DNA from: Tenrec ecaudatus
Taxonomy: Eukaryota > Chordata > Mammalia > Afrosoricida > Tenrecidae
DNA: 64,000 nucleotides
Reading direction: 5' to 3'
Assembly (NCBI RefSeq): GCF_050624435.1
Contig: NW_027459175.1
Span: forward strand, 62,001-126,000
Position 1 is the first letter of the stretch; each line of letters starts with the position of its first letter. Position numbers and translations under genes: made by a program. This document shows positions 43,205 to 54,055 of this stretch, in pieces. The notes below the pieces were generated by a model. The model worked only from the letters and a program-made list of their open reading frames with translations, was not told the DNA's origin and searched no databases.

Positions 43205-46055
43205 TTAGGCTTTGGTAGCACCAGGCCTGGGGCGCCCCAGCCCTTAGGCTTTGGGAGGCCGAGGCCTGGGGCGCCCCAGGCCTTATGCTTTGGGAGCCCC
43301 AGGCCTGGGGCGCCCCAGCCCTTAGGCTAGCGAGCCGCAGGCCTTAGGCTTTGGGAACCCTAGGCCTGGGGCGCCCCAGCCCTTAGGCTTCGGGAGCCAA
43401 GTCTTGGGGTGCCCCAGCACTTAGACTTAGGGAACCGAAGGCCTGGGGCGCCCCAGGCCATAGGCTTTGGGAGTCCCAGGCCTGGGGCTCCCCAGCCCTT
43501 AAGCTTAGTGAGCCCCAGGCCTGGGCACCCCAGCACTTAGGATAAGGGAGCCCCAAGTGGGCGCCCCAGCCTTTAGGCTTAGGGAGCCCTAGTCCTTGGA
43601 CTCCCCAGCCCTTAGGATTAGGGAGACCCAGGCCTGGGGTGCCCCAGCCCTTAAGCTTTGGGAGCCCCAGGCCTAGGGCGCCCGAGCCCTTAGGCTTTGG
43701 GAACCCAGCCCTGGGGCGGCCCAGACCTTAGGCTTTAGGAGGCCCAGGTCAGGGGCAACCCAGTCCTTAGGCTTACGGAGCCCCAGGTCTGTTGTTCCCC
43801 AGGCCTTAGGCTTTGGGAGCCCCAGGCCAGGGGAGCCTCAGCCCGTAGGCTTTGGTAGCCCCATGATGGGGCGCCTCAGCCCTTAGGCTTTGGTAGCCCC
43901 ATGCCTGGGGTGCCCCAGCGCTTAGGCTTAGGGAGCCACAGGCCTGGGGCGCTCAAGCCCTTAGGCTTTGGGAGCCCCAGGCCTGGGGCGCCCCATCCCT
44001 TTGGATTAGCGAGACCCAGGCCTGGGGCGCCCCAACCCTTAGGCTTAGGGAGCCCTAGGCCTGGGGCGCCACAGCCCTTAGGCTTGGGAACCCTAGGCCT
44101 GGAGCGACCCAGCCCTTAGGCTTAGCGAAGTCCAGGCCTGGGGAGCCCCTGCCTTTAGGCTTAAGGAGCCCCAGGCCTGGGGAACCCAAGCCCTTAGTCT
44201 TTGGGAGCCCCAGGCCTGTGGCGCCCCAGCCCTTAGGCTTATGGAGCCCTAGGCCAGGGGCTCCCCAGCCCTTAGGCATTGGGAGCCCTAGGCCTGGGGC
44301 GCTCAGGCCCTTAGGATTTGGGAGCCCCAGGCCTCGGGCGCCCGAGCCCTTAGGCTTTTTGAGCCCCAGGTCTGGGGCGCCCCTTTCCATTTGGTTTGGG
44401 AGCCCAAATCCTGGGGCGCCACAGCCCTTAGTCTTAGGGAGGCCCAGGCCTGGGGCGCCCCATCCCTTAGGCTTTGGAACCCCAGTCCTGGGGCGCCCCA
44501 GCCCGTAGGCTTTTGTGGCCCAAGGCTGGGGCGCCCCAGCCCTTAGGCTTAGGGAGTCCCAGGCCCGGGGCGTCCTGGCCCTTAGGCTTTGGGAGCCCCA
44601 GGCCCGGGGTGCCCCAGCTTTAGGCTTAGGGTGCCCCAAGCCCGTGGCACCCCAGCCCTTAGGCTTTGGGGGCCCCAAGCCCGGGGTGCCCCAGCTGTTA
44701 GGCTTAGTGAGCCCCAGGCCCGGGGCGCCCCAGGCCTTAGGCTTTGGGAGTCGCAGGTCTGGGGGCCCCTTTCCCTTAGGTTTTGGGAGCCCCAGGCCTG
44801 GGGCGCCCCAACCCTTAGGATAAGGGAGGACCTGGCCGGTGTTGCCCCAGCCCTTTGGATTTGGGAGCCCCAGGCATGGGGCGCCCCAGCCCTTAGGCCT
44901 GGGACCCCAGGGCTGGGGCGCCCCAGCCCTTAGGCTTTGGGAGCCCCATGCCTGGGGCGCCCCAGCCCTTAGGCTTAGTGAGCCCCAGGCCTTAGGCTTT
45001 GGGAACCCTACGCCTGGGGCACCCCAGCCCTTAGGCTTTGGGAGCCCCGTGCCTGTGGCGCCGCAGCTCTTAGGCTTTGGGAGCCCCAGTACCCGGGGCG
45101 CGCCAAAACTTAGGCTTAGGGAGCCCAAGCCTGGAGCGCCCCAGACTTTAGTCTTAGGGAGCCCCAGTCCTGGGGCGCCACAGCCCTTAGTTTTAGGGAG
45201 GCCCAGGCATGGGTCGCCCCATCCCTTAAGCTTTGGGACATAAGGCCTGGGGTGCCCCATCCCTTAGGCTTTGGGTGCCACAGGCCTGCGGCGCCCCAGC
45301 CCTTAGGCTTAGCGAGCCCCATGCCTTAGGCTTTGGGAACCCTAGGCATGGGGCGCCCCAGCCCTTAGGCTTTGGGACCCCCGTTCCTGGGGCGCCCCAG
45401 CCCTTTGGCTTTGGGAGCCCCAGGCTTGTTGCGGCCCAGTCCTTAGGCTTAGGAAGCCCCTGTCCTGTGGCGCCCCAACACTTAGGCTTAGGGAGCCCCA
45501 GGCTTGGGGCGCCCCTGCCTTTAGACTTTGGGATCCCCGTTCCTGGGGCGCCCCAGCCCTTTGGCTTTGGGAGCCCCAGGCTTGTTGCGCCCCAGTCCAT
45601 AGGCTTAGGAAGCCCCTGGCCTGTGGCGCCCCAACCTTTAGGCTTAGGGAGCCCCAGGCCTGGGGCGCCACAGCCCTTAGGTTGTGGGAGCCCCAGGCCT
45701 GGGGAGCCCCATTCCTTAGTCTTTGGTAACCCCAGGCCTGGGGCGACCCAGCCCTTAGGCTAAGGGGCCAAGGCCAGGGGTGCCCCAGCCCTTAGGCTTA
45801 GGGAGCCCCAGGCCTGAGGCGCCCCAGGCATTAGGCTTTGGGAGTCCCTGGCCTGGGGTGCCCCAGCCCTTAGTCTTAGGGAGACCCAGGTCTGGGCGCC
45901 CCAGCACTTAGGATAAGGGAGCCCCAGGTGGGCACCCCAGCCTTTAGGCTTAGGGAGCCCTAGGCCTTGGACTCCCTAACCCTTAGGATTAGGGAGCCCC
46001 AGGCCTGGGGTGCCCCAGCCCTTAGGCTTTGGGAGCCCCAGGCCTAGGGCGCCCC
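43205..46055. repeat. 8.03-kb-offset duplication, copy 1
   Basis: This copy matches 51236-54055 at an offset of 8,031 bp at its left edge, then 8,029 and 8,030 bp. Markers include CTTTTTGAGCC at 44353 (52382 in copy 2) and GGGACATAAGG near 45235 (53265). A 1-bp difference near 44393 (TTGGTTTGGG here, TTGGTTTTGGG in copy 2) explains the offset step. That indel also makes the 401-residue minus-strand frame at 44055-45260 continuous here while it is broken in copy 2. Confidence 0.92.
45401..45712. repeat. 156-bp (four-monomer) tandem duplication
   Basis: The block CCCTTTGGCTTTGGGAGCCC starts at 45401 and again at 45557, an offset of exactly 156 bp or four monomers. Both copies carry CTTGTTGCG, AAGCCCCTG and CTGTGGCGCCCCAAC. 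The same pair is present in the 8-kb paralogue at 53431 and 53587, so the four-monomer event came before the 8-kb duplication. Confidence 0.88.
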
Positions 46056-49000
46056 TGCCCTTAGGCTTTGGGAACCCAGGCCTGGGGCGGCCCAGCCCTT
46101 AGGCTTTGGGAGCCCCAGGTCTGGGGCAACCCAGCCCTTAGCTTAGGGAGTCCCAGGCCTGTGGCGTCCCAGCCTTTAGGCTTTGAGAGCGCCAGGCCTG
46201 GCGCGCCCCAGCGCTTAGGCTTTGGGAGCCCCAGGCCTGGAGTGCCCCAACACTTAGGATTTGGGACCCCAATCCTGGGGCGCCACAGCCCTTAGGCTTA
46301 GGAAGCACCTGGCCAGAGGCGCCCCAGCACTTTGGCTTATGGAGCCCCAGGCTTGGGGCGCCCCAGCCCTTAGGCTTTGGTAGCTCCAGGCCTGGGGCGC
46401 CCCAGCCCTTAGGCTTTGGGAGGCCCAGGCCTGGGGCGCCCCAGCCCTTAGGCTTTGGGAGCCCGAGGCCTGGGGCGTCCCAGCCCTTAGGCTTAGCGAG
46501 CCCCAGGCCATAGGCTTTGTGAGTCCCAGGCCTGGGGCGCCCCAGCCCTTAGGCTTAGGTAGCCCCAGGCCTGGGCGCCCCAGCACTTAGGATAAGGGAG
46601 CCCCAGGTGGGCGCCCCAGCCTTTAGGCTTAGGGAGCCCTAGGCCTTGGACTCCCCAGCCCTTAGGATTAGGGAGACCCAGGCCTGGGGTGCCCCAGCCC
46701 ATTGGCTTTGGGAGCCCCAAGCCTAGGGCGCCCGAGCCCTTAGGCTTTGGGAACCCAGCCCTGGGGCGGCCCAGACCTTAGGCTTTGGGAGTCCCAGGTC
46801 TGAGGCGCCCCAGCCCTTAGGCTTTGGGAGCCCCAGGTCTGGGGCAACACAGCCCTTAGGCTTACGGAGCCCCAGGTCTGTGGTGCCCCAGGCCTTAGGC
46901 TTTGGGAGCCCCAGGCCAGGGGCGCCCCAGCCCTTAGGCTTGGGAACCCTAGGCCTGGAGTGACCCAGCCCTTAGGCTTAGCGAACTCCAGGCCTGGGGA
47001 GCCCCAGTTTTTAGGTTTAAGGAGCCCCAGGCCTGGAGTGCCCCAGACTTTAGTCTTAGGGAGCCCCAGTCCTGGGGCGCCACAGCCCTTAGTCTTAGGG
47101 AGGCCCAGGCCTTGGTCGCCCCATCCTTAGGCTTTGGGACCTAAGGCCTGGGGTGCCCCAGCCCTTAGGCTTTGGAACCCCAGTCCTGGGGCGCCCCAGC
47201 CCGTAGGCTTTGGTAGCCCCGTGCCTGGTGTGCCCCAGCCCTTTGGCTTTGGGAGCCCCAGGCTTGTTGCGCCCCAGTCCTTAAGCTTAGGAAGCCCCAG
47301 GCCGGGGCGGCCCGACACTTAGGCTTAGGGAGCCCCAGGCTTGGGGCGCCCCAGCCCTTAGGCTTAGGAAGCCCCAGGCCTGGGCGCCCCAGCACTTAGG
47401 ATAAGGGAGCCCTAGGTGGGCGCCCCAGCCTTTAGGCTTAGGGAGCCCTATGCCGTGGACTCCCCAGCCGTTAGGATTAGGCAGACCCAGGCCTGGGGCG
47501 GCCCAGCCCTTAGGCTTTGGGAGTCCCAGGTCTTGGGCGCCCCAGCCCTTAGGCTTTGGGAGCCCGAAGTCTGGGGCAACCCAGCCCTTAGGCTTAGGGA
47601 GCCCCAGGCCTGTGGGGCCCCAGCCTTTAGGCTTTGAGAGCGCCAGGCCTGGCGCGCCCCAGCCCATAGGCTTTGGGAGCCCCAGGCCTGGAGTGCCTCA
47701 GCCCTTAGGATTTGGGACCCCAGTCCTGGGGCGCCACAGCCCTTAGGCTTAGGGAGCACCTGGCCAGGGGCGCCCCAGCACTTAGGCTTAGGGAGCCACA
47801 GGCCTGGGGCGCCCCAGCCCTTAGAATTCGGGAGCCCCAGGCCTGGGGCACCCCAGCCATTAGTCTTAGGGAGCCCCAGGCCTGTGGCGCCCCAGCCTTT
47901 AGGCTTTGAGTGCGCCAGGCCAGGGGCGCCCCAGCATTAGGATTTGGGGCCCCCCAGCCCTTAGGCTTTGGTAGCCCCATGCCTGGGGCGCCCCAGCGTT
48001 TAGGCTTTGGGAGCCCCTGGCCTGGGGCGCCCCAACTCTTTGGATTAGCGAACCAGGCCTGGGGCGCCCCAACCCTTAGGCTTAGGGAGCCCTAGGCCTG
48101 GGGCGCCCCAGCCCTTAGGCTTGGGAACCCTAGGCCTGTAGCGACCCAGCCCTTAGGCTTAGCGAACTCCAGGCCTGGAGAGCCCCAGCCTTTAGGCTTA
48201 AGGAGCCCCAGGCCTGGAGTGCCCCAGACTTTAGCCTTAGAGAGCCCCAGTCCTGGGGCGCCACAGCCCTTAGTCTTAGGGAGGCCCAGGCCTTGGTCGC
48301 CCCATCCTTAGGCTTTGGGACCTAAGGCCTGGGGTGCCCCAGCCCTTAGGCTTTGGGAGCCCCAAGCCTAGGGCGCCCGAGCCCTTAGGCTTAGCGAGCC
48401 CCAGGCCATAGGCTTTGGGAGTCCCAGGCCTGGGGCGCCCCAGCCCTTAGATTTAGGGAGCCCCAGGCCTGGGCGCCCCAGCACTTAGGATAAGGGAGCC
48501 CCAGGTGGGCGCCCCAGCCTTTAGGCTTAGGGAGCCCTAGTCCTTGGACTCCCCAGGCCTTAGGATTAGGGAGACCCAGGCCTGGGGTGCCCGAGCCCTT
48601 AGGCTTTGGGAGCCCCAAGCCTAGGGCGCCCGAGCCCTTAGGCTTTGGGAACCCAGCCCTGGGGCGGCCCAGACCTTAGCCTTTGGGAGTCCCAGGTCTG
48701 AGGCTCCCCAGCCCTTAGGCTTTGGGAGCCCCAGGCCTGGGGCGCCCCAGCCCTTAGGCTTTGGTTGCCCCATGCCTGGGGCGCCCCAGCGTTTAGGCTT
48801 TGGGAGCCCCAGGCCAGGGGCGCCCCATCCCTTTGGATTAGCGAGACCCAGGCCTGGGGTGCCCCAACCCTTAGGCTTAGGGAGCCCTAGGCCTGGGGCG
48901 CCCCAGCCCTTAGGCTTGGGAAACCTAGGCCTGGAGCGACCCAGCCCTTAGGCTTAGCGAACTCCAGGTCTGGGGAGCCCCAGCCTTTAGGCTTAAGGAG

Positions 49001-51235
49001 CCCCAGGCCTGGAGTGCCCCAGACTTTAGTCTTAGGGAGCCACAGTCTTGGGGCCCCACAGCCCTTAGTCTTATGGAGGCCCAGCCTTGGTCGCCCCATC
49101 CTTAGGCTTTGGGACCTAAGGCCTGGGGTGCCCCAGCCCTTAGGCTTTGGGAGCCCCAAGCCTAGGGCGCCTGAGCCCTTAGGATTAGCGAGCCCCAGGC
49201 CATAGGCTTTGGGAGTACCAGGCCTGGGGCGCCCCAGCCCTTAGGCTTAGGGAGCCCCAGGCCTGGGCGCCCCAGCACTTAGGATAAGGGAGCCCCAGGT
49301 GTGCGCCCCAGCCTTTAGGCTCTGGGAGCCCCAGGCCCGGGGTGCCCCAGCCTTAAGCTTAGGGTGCCCCAAGCCCGTGACACCCCAGCCTTTAGGCTTA
49401 GGGAGCCCCAGGTCTGTGGCGCCCCAGCCTTTAGGCTTTGAGAGCGCCAGGCCTGGCAAGCCCCAGCGCTTAGGCTTTGGGAGCCCTAGACGTGGAGTGC
49501 CCCAACACTTAGGATATGGGACCCCAATCCTGGGGCGCCACAGCCCTTAGGCTTGGGAAGCACCTGGCCAGGGGCGCCCCAGCACTTAGGCTTAGGGAGC
49601 CCTAGGCCTGGGGCGCCCCAGCCCTTAGGCTTTGGGAGGCCCAGGCCTGGGGCGCCCCAGCCCTTAGGCTTTGGGAGCCCCAGGCCTGGAGCGCCCCAGC
49701 CCTTAGGATTAGCGAGCCCGGGCCTTAGGCTTTGGGAACCCTAGGCCTGGGGCACCCCAGCCCTTAGGCTTCGGGAGCCAAGTCTTGGGGTGCCCCAGCC
49801 CTTAGACTTATGGAGCCCAAGGCCTGGGGCGCCCCAGGCCATAGGCTTTGGGAGTCCAAAGCCTGGGGCGCCCCAGCACTTAGGCTTAGGGAACCCCAGG
49901 CCTGGGCGCCCAAGCACTTAGGATAAGGGAGCCCCAGGTGGGCGCCCCAGCCTTTAGGCTTAGGGAGCCCTAGGCCTTGGACTCCCCAGGCCTTAGGATT
50001 AGGGAGACCCAGGCCTGGGGTGCCCCAGCCCTTAGGCTTTGGGAGCCCCAGGCCTAGGGCGCCCCAGCCCTTAGGCTTTGGGAACCCAGCCCTGGGGCGG
50101 CCCAGCCCTTAGGCTTTGGGAGTCCCAGGTATGAAGTGCCCCAGCCCTTAGGCTTTGGGAGCCCCAGGCTTGTGGCGCCCCAGTCCTTAGGCTTAGGAAG
50201 CCCCAGGCCGGGGGCACCCCAACACTTAGGCTTAGGGAGCCCCAGGCCCAGGGCTTCCCAGCCCTTGGGCTTTGGGAGCCCCTGGGCCTGGGGCGCCCCA
50301 ACCCTTAGGCTTAGGGAGCCCCAGGCCTGGGGCGCCCCAGCCCTTAGGCATGGGAACCCTAGGCCTGGAGCGACCCAGCCCTTAGGCTTAGCGAACTCCA
50401 GGCCTGGGGAGCCCCAGCCTTTAGGCTTAGGGAGCCCCAGGCCTGGGGAACCCCAGCCCTTAGACTTTGGGAGCCCCAGGCCTGGGGCGCCCCAGCCCTT
50501 AGGCTTATGGCGCCCTAGGCCAGGGGCTCCCCAGCCCTTAGGCATTGGGAGCCCTAGGCCTGGGGTGCTCAGGCCCTTAGGATTTGGGAGCCCCAGGCCT
50601 CGGGCACCCGAGCCCTTAGGCTTTTTGAGCCCCAGGTCTGGGGCGCCCCTTTCCCTTCGGTTTTGGGAGCCCAAGTCCTGGGGCGCCAAAACCCTTAGTC
50701 TTAGTGAGGCCCAGGCCTGGGGCGCCCCAGCACTTAGGCTTTGGAACCCCAGTCCTGGGGTGCCCCAGCCCGTAGGCTTTTGTGGCCGAAGGCTGGGGCG
50801 CCCCAGCCCTTAGGCTTAGGGAGTCACAGGCCCGGGGCGTCTCGGTCCTTAGGCTTTTGGAGCCCCAGGCCCGGGGTGCCCCAGACTTAGGCTTAGGGTG
50901 CCCAAGCCCATGGCACCCCAGCCCTTAGGCTTTGGGAGCCCCAGGCCTGAGGCGCCCTAGCTCTTAGGCTTAGGGAGCCCCAGGCCCGGGGCGCCCCAGC
51001 CCTTAGGATTTGGGAGCCTCAGGCCTGGGGCGCCAGAGCCCTTAGGCTTTGGGAGCCGCAGGTGTGGGGGCCCCTTTCACTTAGGTTTTGGGAGCCCCAA
51101 CCTGGGGCGCCCCAACCCTTAGGATTAGGGAGGACCTGGCCGGTGTTGCCCCAGCCCTTTGGATTTGGGAGCCCCAGGCATGGGGCGCCCCAGCCCTTAG
51201 GCTTTGGGGGCCCCATGCCTGGGGCGCCCCAGCCC
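46056..51235. repeat. Satellite segment, parent of several downstream copies
   Basis: No gene is present. The part 46301-48600 matches 54061-56510 at offsets of 7,760 to 7,977 bp. The part 47040-49930 matches 58060-60950 at offsets of about 11,014 to 11,052 bp. The part 50751-51235 matches 60951-61442 at an offset of 10,200 bp. It contains 36-bp monomers near 46586, 47397, 48487, 49279 and 49920, the GGGACCTAAGG variant near 47137, 48318 and 49110, and CTTTTTGAGCC at 50619. Confidence 0.88.
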
Positions 51236-54055
51236 TTAGGCTTTGGTAGCACCAGGCCTGGGGCGCCCCAGCCCTTAGGCTTTGGGAGGCCGAGGCCTGG
51301 GGCGCCCCAGGCCTTATGCTTTGGGAGCCCCAGGCCTGGGGCGCCCCAGTCCTTAGGCTAGCGAGCCGCAGGCCTTAGGCTTGGGAACCTTAGGCCTGGG
51401 GCGCCCCAGCCCTTAGGCTTCGGGAGCCAAGTCTTGGGGTGCCCCAGCACTTAGACTTAGGGAGCCCAAGGCCTGGGGCGCCCCAGGCCATAGGCTTTGG
51501 GAGTCCCAGGCCTGGGGCGCCCCAGCCCTTAAGCTTAGTGAGTCCCAGGCCTGGGCACCCCAGCACTTAGGATAAGGGAGCCCCAAGTGGGCGCCCCAGC
51601 CTTTAGGCTTAGGGAGCACTAGTCCTTGGACTCCCCAGCCCTTAGGATTAGGGAGACCCAGGCCTGGGGTGCCCCAGCCCTTAAGCTTTGGGAGCCCCAG
51701 GCCTAGGGCACCCGAGCCCTTAGGCTTTGGGAACCCAGCCCTGGGGCGGCCCAGACCTTAGGCTTTAGGAGGCCCAGGTCAGGGGCAACCCAGTCCTTAG
51801 GCTTACGGAGCCCCAGGTCTGTTGTTCCCCAGGCCTTAGGCTTTGGGAGCCCCAGGCCAGGGGAGCCCCATCCCTTAGGCTTTGGTAGCCCCATGATGGG
51901 GCGCCTCAGCCCTTAGGCTTTGGTAGCCCCATGCCTGGGGCGCCCCAGCGCTTAGGCTTAGGGAGCCACAGGCCTGGGGCGCTCAAGCCCTTAGGCTTTG
52001 GGATCCCAGGCCTTGGGCGCCCCATCCCTTTGGATTAGCGAGACCCAGGCCTGGGGCGCCCCAACCCTTAGGCTTAGGGAGCCCCAGGCCTGGGGCGCCA
52101 CAGCCCTTAGGCTTGGGAACCCTAGGCCTGGAGCGACCCAGCCCTTAGGCTTAGCGAAGTCCAGGCCTGGGGAGCCCCAGCCTTTAGGCTTAAGGAGCCC
52201 CAGGCCTGGGGAACCCAAGCCCTTAGACTTTGGGAGCCCCAGGCCTGTGGCGCCCCAGCCCTTAGGCTTATGGAGCCCTAGGCCAGGAGCTCCCCAGCCC
52301 TTAGGCATTGGGAGCCCTAGGCCTGGGGCGCTCAGGCCCTTAGGATTTGGGAGCCCCAGGTCTCGGGCGCCCGAGCCCTTAGGCTTTTTGAGCCCCAGGT
52401 CTGGTGCGCCCCTTTCCCTTTGGTTTTGGGAGCCCAAGTCCTGGGGCGCCACAGCCCTTAGTCTTAGGGAGGCCCAGGCCTGGGGCGCCCCATCCCTTAG
52501 GCTTTGGAACCCCAGTCCTGGGGCGCCCCAGCCTGTAGGCTTTTGTGGCCCAAGGCTGGGGCGCCCCAGCCCTTAGGCTTAGGGAGTCCCAGGCCTGGGG
52601 CGTCCTGGCCCTTAGGCTTTGGGAGCCCCAGGCCCGGGGTGCCCCAGCTTTAGTCTTAGGGTGCCCCAAGCCCGTGGCACCCCAGCCCTTAGGCTTTGGG
52701 AGCCCCAAGCCCGGGGTGCCCCAGCTCTTAGGCTTAGTGAGCCCCAGGCCCGGGGCGCCCCAGCCCTTAGGCTTTGGGAGTCGCAGGTCTGGGGGCCCCT
52801 TTCCCTTAGGTTTTGGGAGCCCCAGGCCTGGGGCGCCCCAACCCTTAGGATAACAGAGGACCTGGCCTATGTCGCCCCAGCCCTTTGGATTTGGGAGCCC
52901 CAGGCATGGGGCGCCCCAGCCCTTAGGCCTGGGACCCCAGGGCTGGGGCGCCCCAGCCCTTAGGCTTTGGGAGCCCCATGCCTGGGGCGCCCCAGCCCTT
53001 AGGCTTAGTGAGCCCCAGGCCTTAGGCTTTGGGAACCCTACGCCTGGGGCACCCCAGCCCTTAGGCTTTGGGAGCCCCGTGCCTGTGGCGCCGCAGCTCT
53101 TAGGCTTTGGGAGCCCCAGTACCCGGGGCGCCTCAAAACATAGGCTTAGGGAGCCCAGGCCTGGAGCGCCCTAGATTTTAGTCTTAGGGAGCCCCAGTCC
53201 TGGGGCGCCACAGTCCTTAGTTTTAGGGAGGCCCAGGCATGGGTCGCCCCATCCCTTAAGCTTTGGGACATAAGGCCTGGGGTGCCCCATCCCTTAAGCT
53301 TTGGGAGCCCCAGGCCTGCGGCGCCCCAGCCCTTAGGCTTAGCGAGCCCCAGGCCTTAGGCTTTGGGAACCCTAGGCATGGGGCGCCCCAGCCCTTAGGC
53401 TTTGGGACCCCCGTTCCTAGGGCGCCCCAGCCCTTTGGCTTTGGGAGCCCCAGGCTGGTTGCGCTCCAGTCCTTAGGCTTAGGAAGCCCCTGTCCTGTGG
53501 CGCCCCAACACTTAGGCTTAGGGAGCCCCAGGCTTGGGGCGCCCCTGCCTTTAGGATTTGGGATCCCCGTACCTGGGGCGCCCCAGCCCTTTGGCTTTGG
53601 GAGCCCCAGGCTTGTTGCGCCCCAGTCCTTAGGCTTAGGAAGCCCCTGGCCTGTGGCGCCCCAACACTTAGGCTTAGGGAGCCCCAGGCCTGGGGCGCCA
53701 CAGCCCTTAGGTTGTGGGAGCCCCAGGCCTGGGGAGCCCCATTCCTTAGTCTTCGGTAACCCCAGGCCTGGGGCGACCCAGCCCTTAGGCTTAGGGGCCA
53801 AGGCCAGGGGTGCCCCAGCCCTTAGGCTTAGGGAGCCCCAGGCCTGAGGCGCCCCAGGCATTAGGCTTTGGGAGTCCCTGGCCTGGGGTGCCCCAGCCCT
53901 TAGTCTTAGGGAGACCCAGGCCTGGGCGCCCCAGCACTTAGGATAAGGGAGCCCCAGGTGGGCACCCCAGCCTTTAGGCTTAGGGAGCCCTAGGCCTTGG
54001 ACTCCCTAACCCTTAGGATTAGGGAGCCCCAGGCCTGGGGTGCCCCAGCCCTTAG
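51236..54055. repeat. 8.03-kb-offset duplication, copy 2
   Basis: This is the second copy of 43205-46055. It ends at a junction near 54055: the sequence follows 46010-46025 and then jumps to the equivalent of 46301, skipping about 270 bp that copy 1 has. The skipped length is close to seven monomers (273 bp). After the jump the similarity continues at an offset of 7,760 bp. Confidence 0.92.

Noticed and set aside
44055..45260. A 401-residue minus-strand reading frame, the longest in the window
   Set aside because: It is a 13-residue periodic translation of the satellite (units like GLPKPKGWGAPGL), with no start context, domain or conservation. The 8-kb paralogue breaks it with a 1-bp indel.
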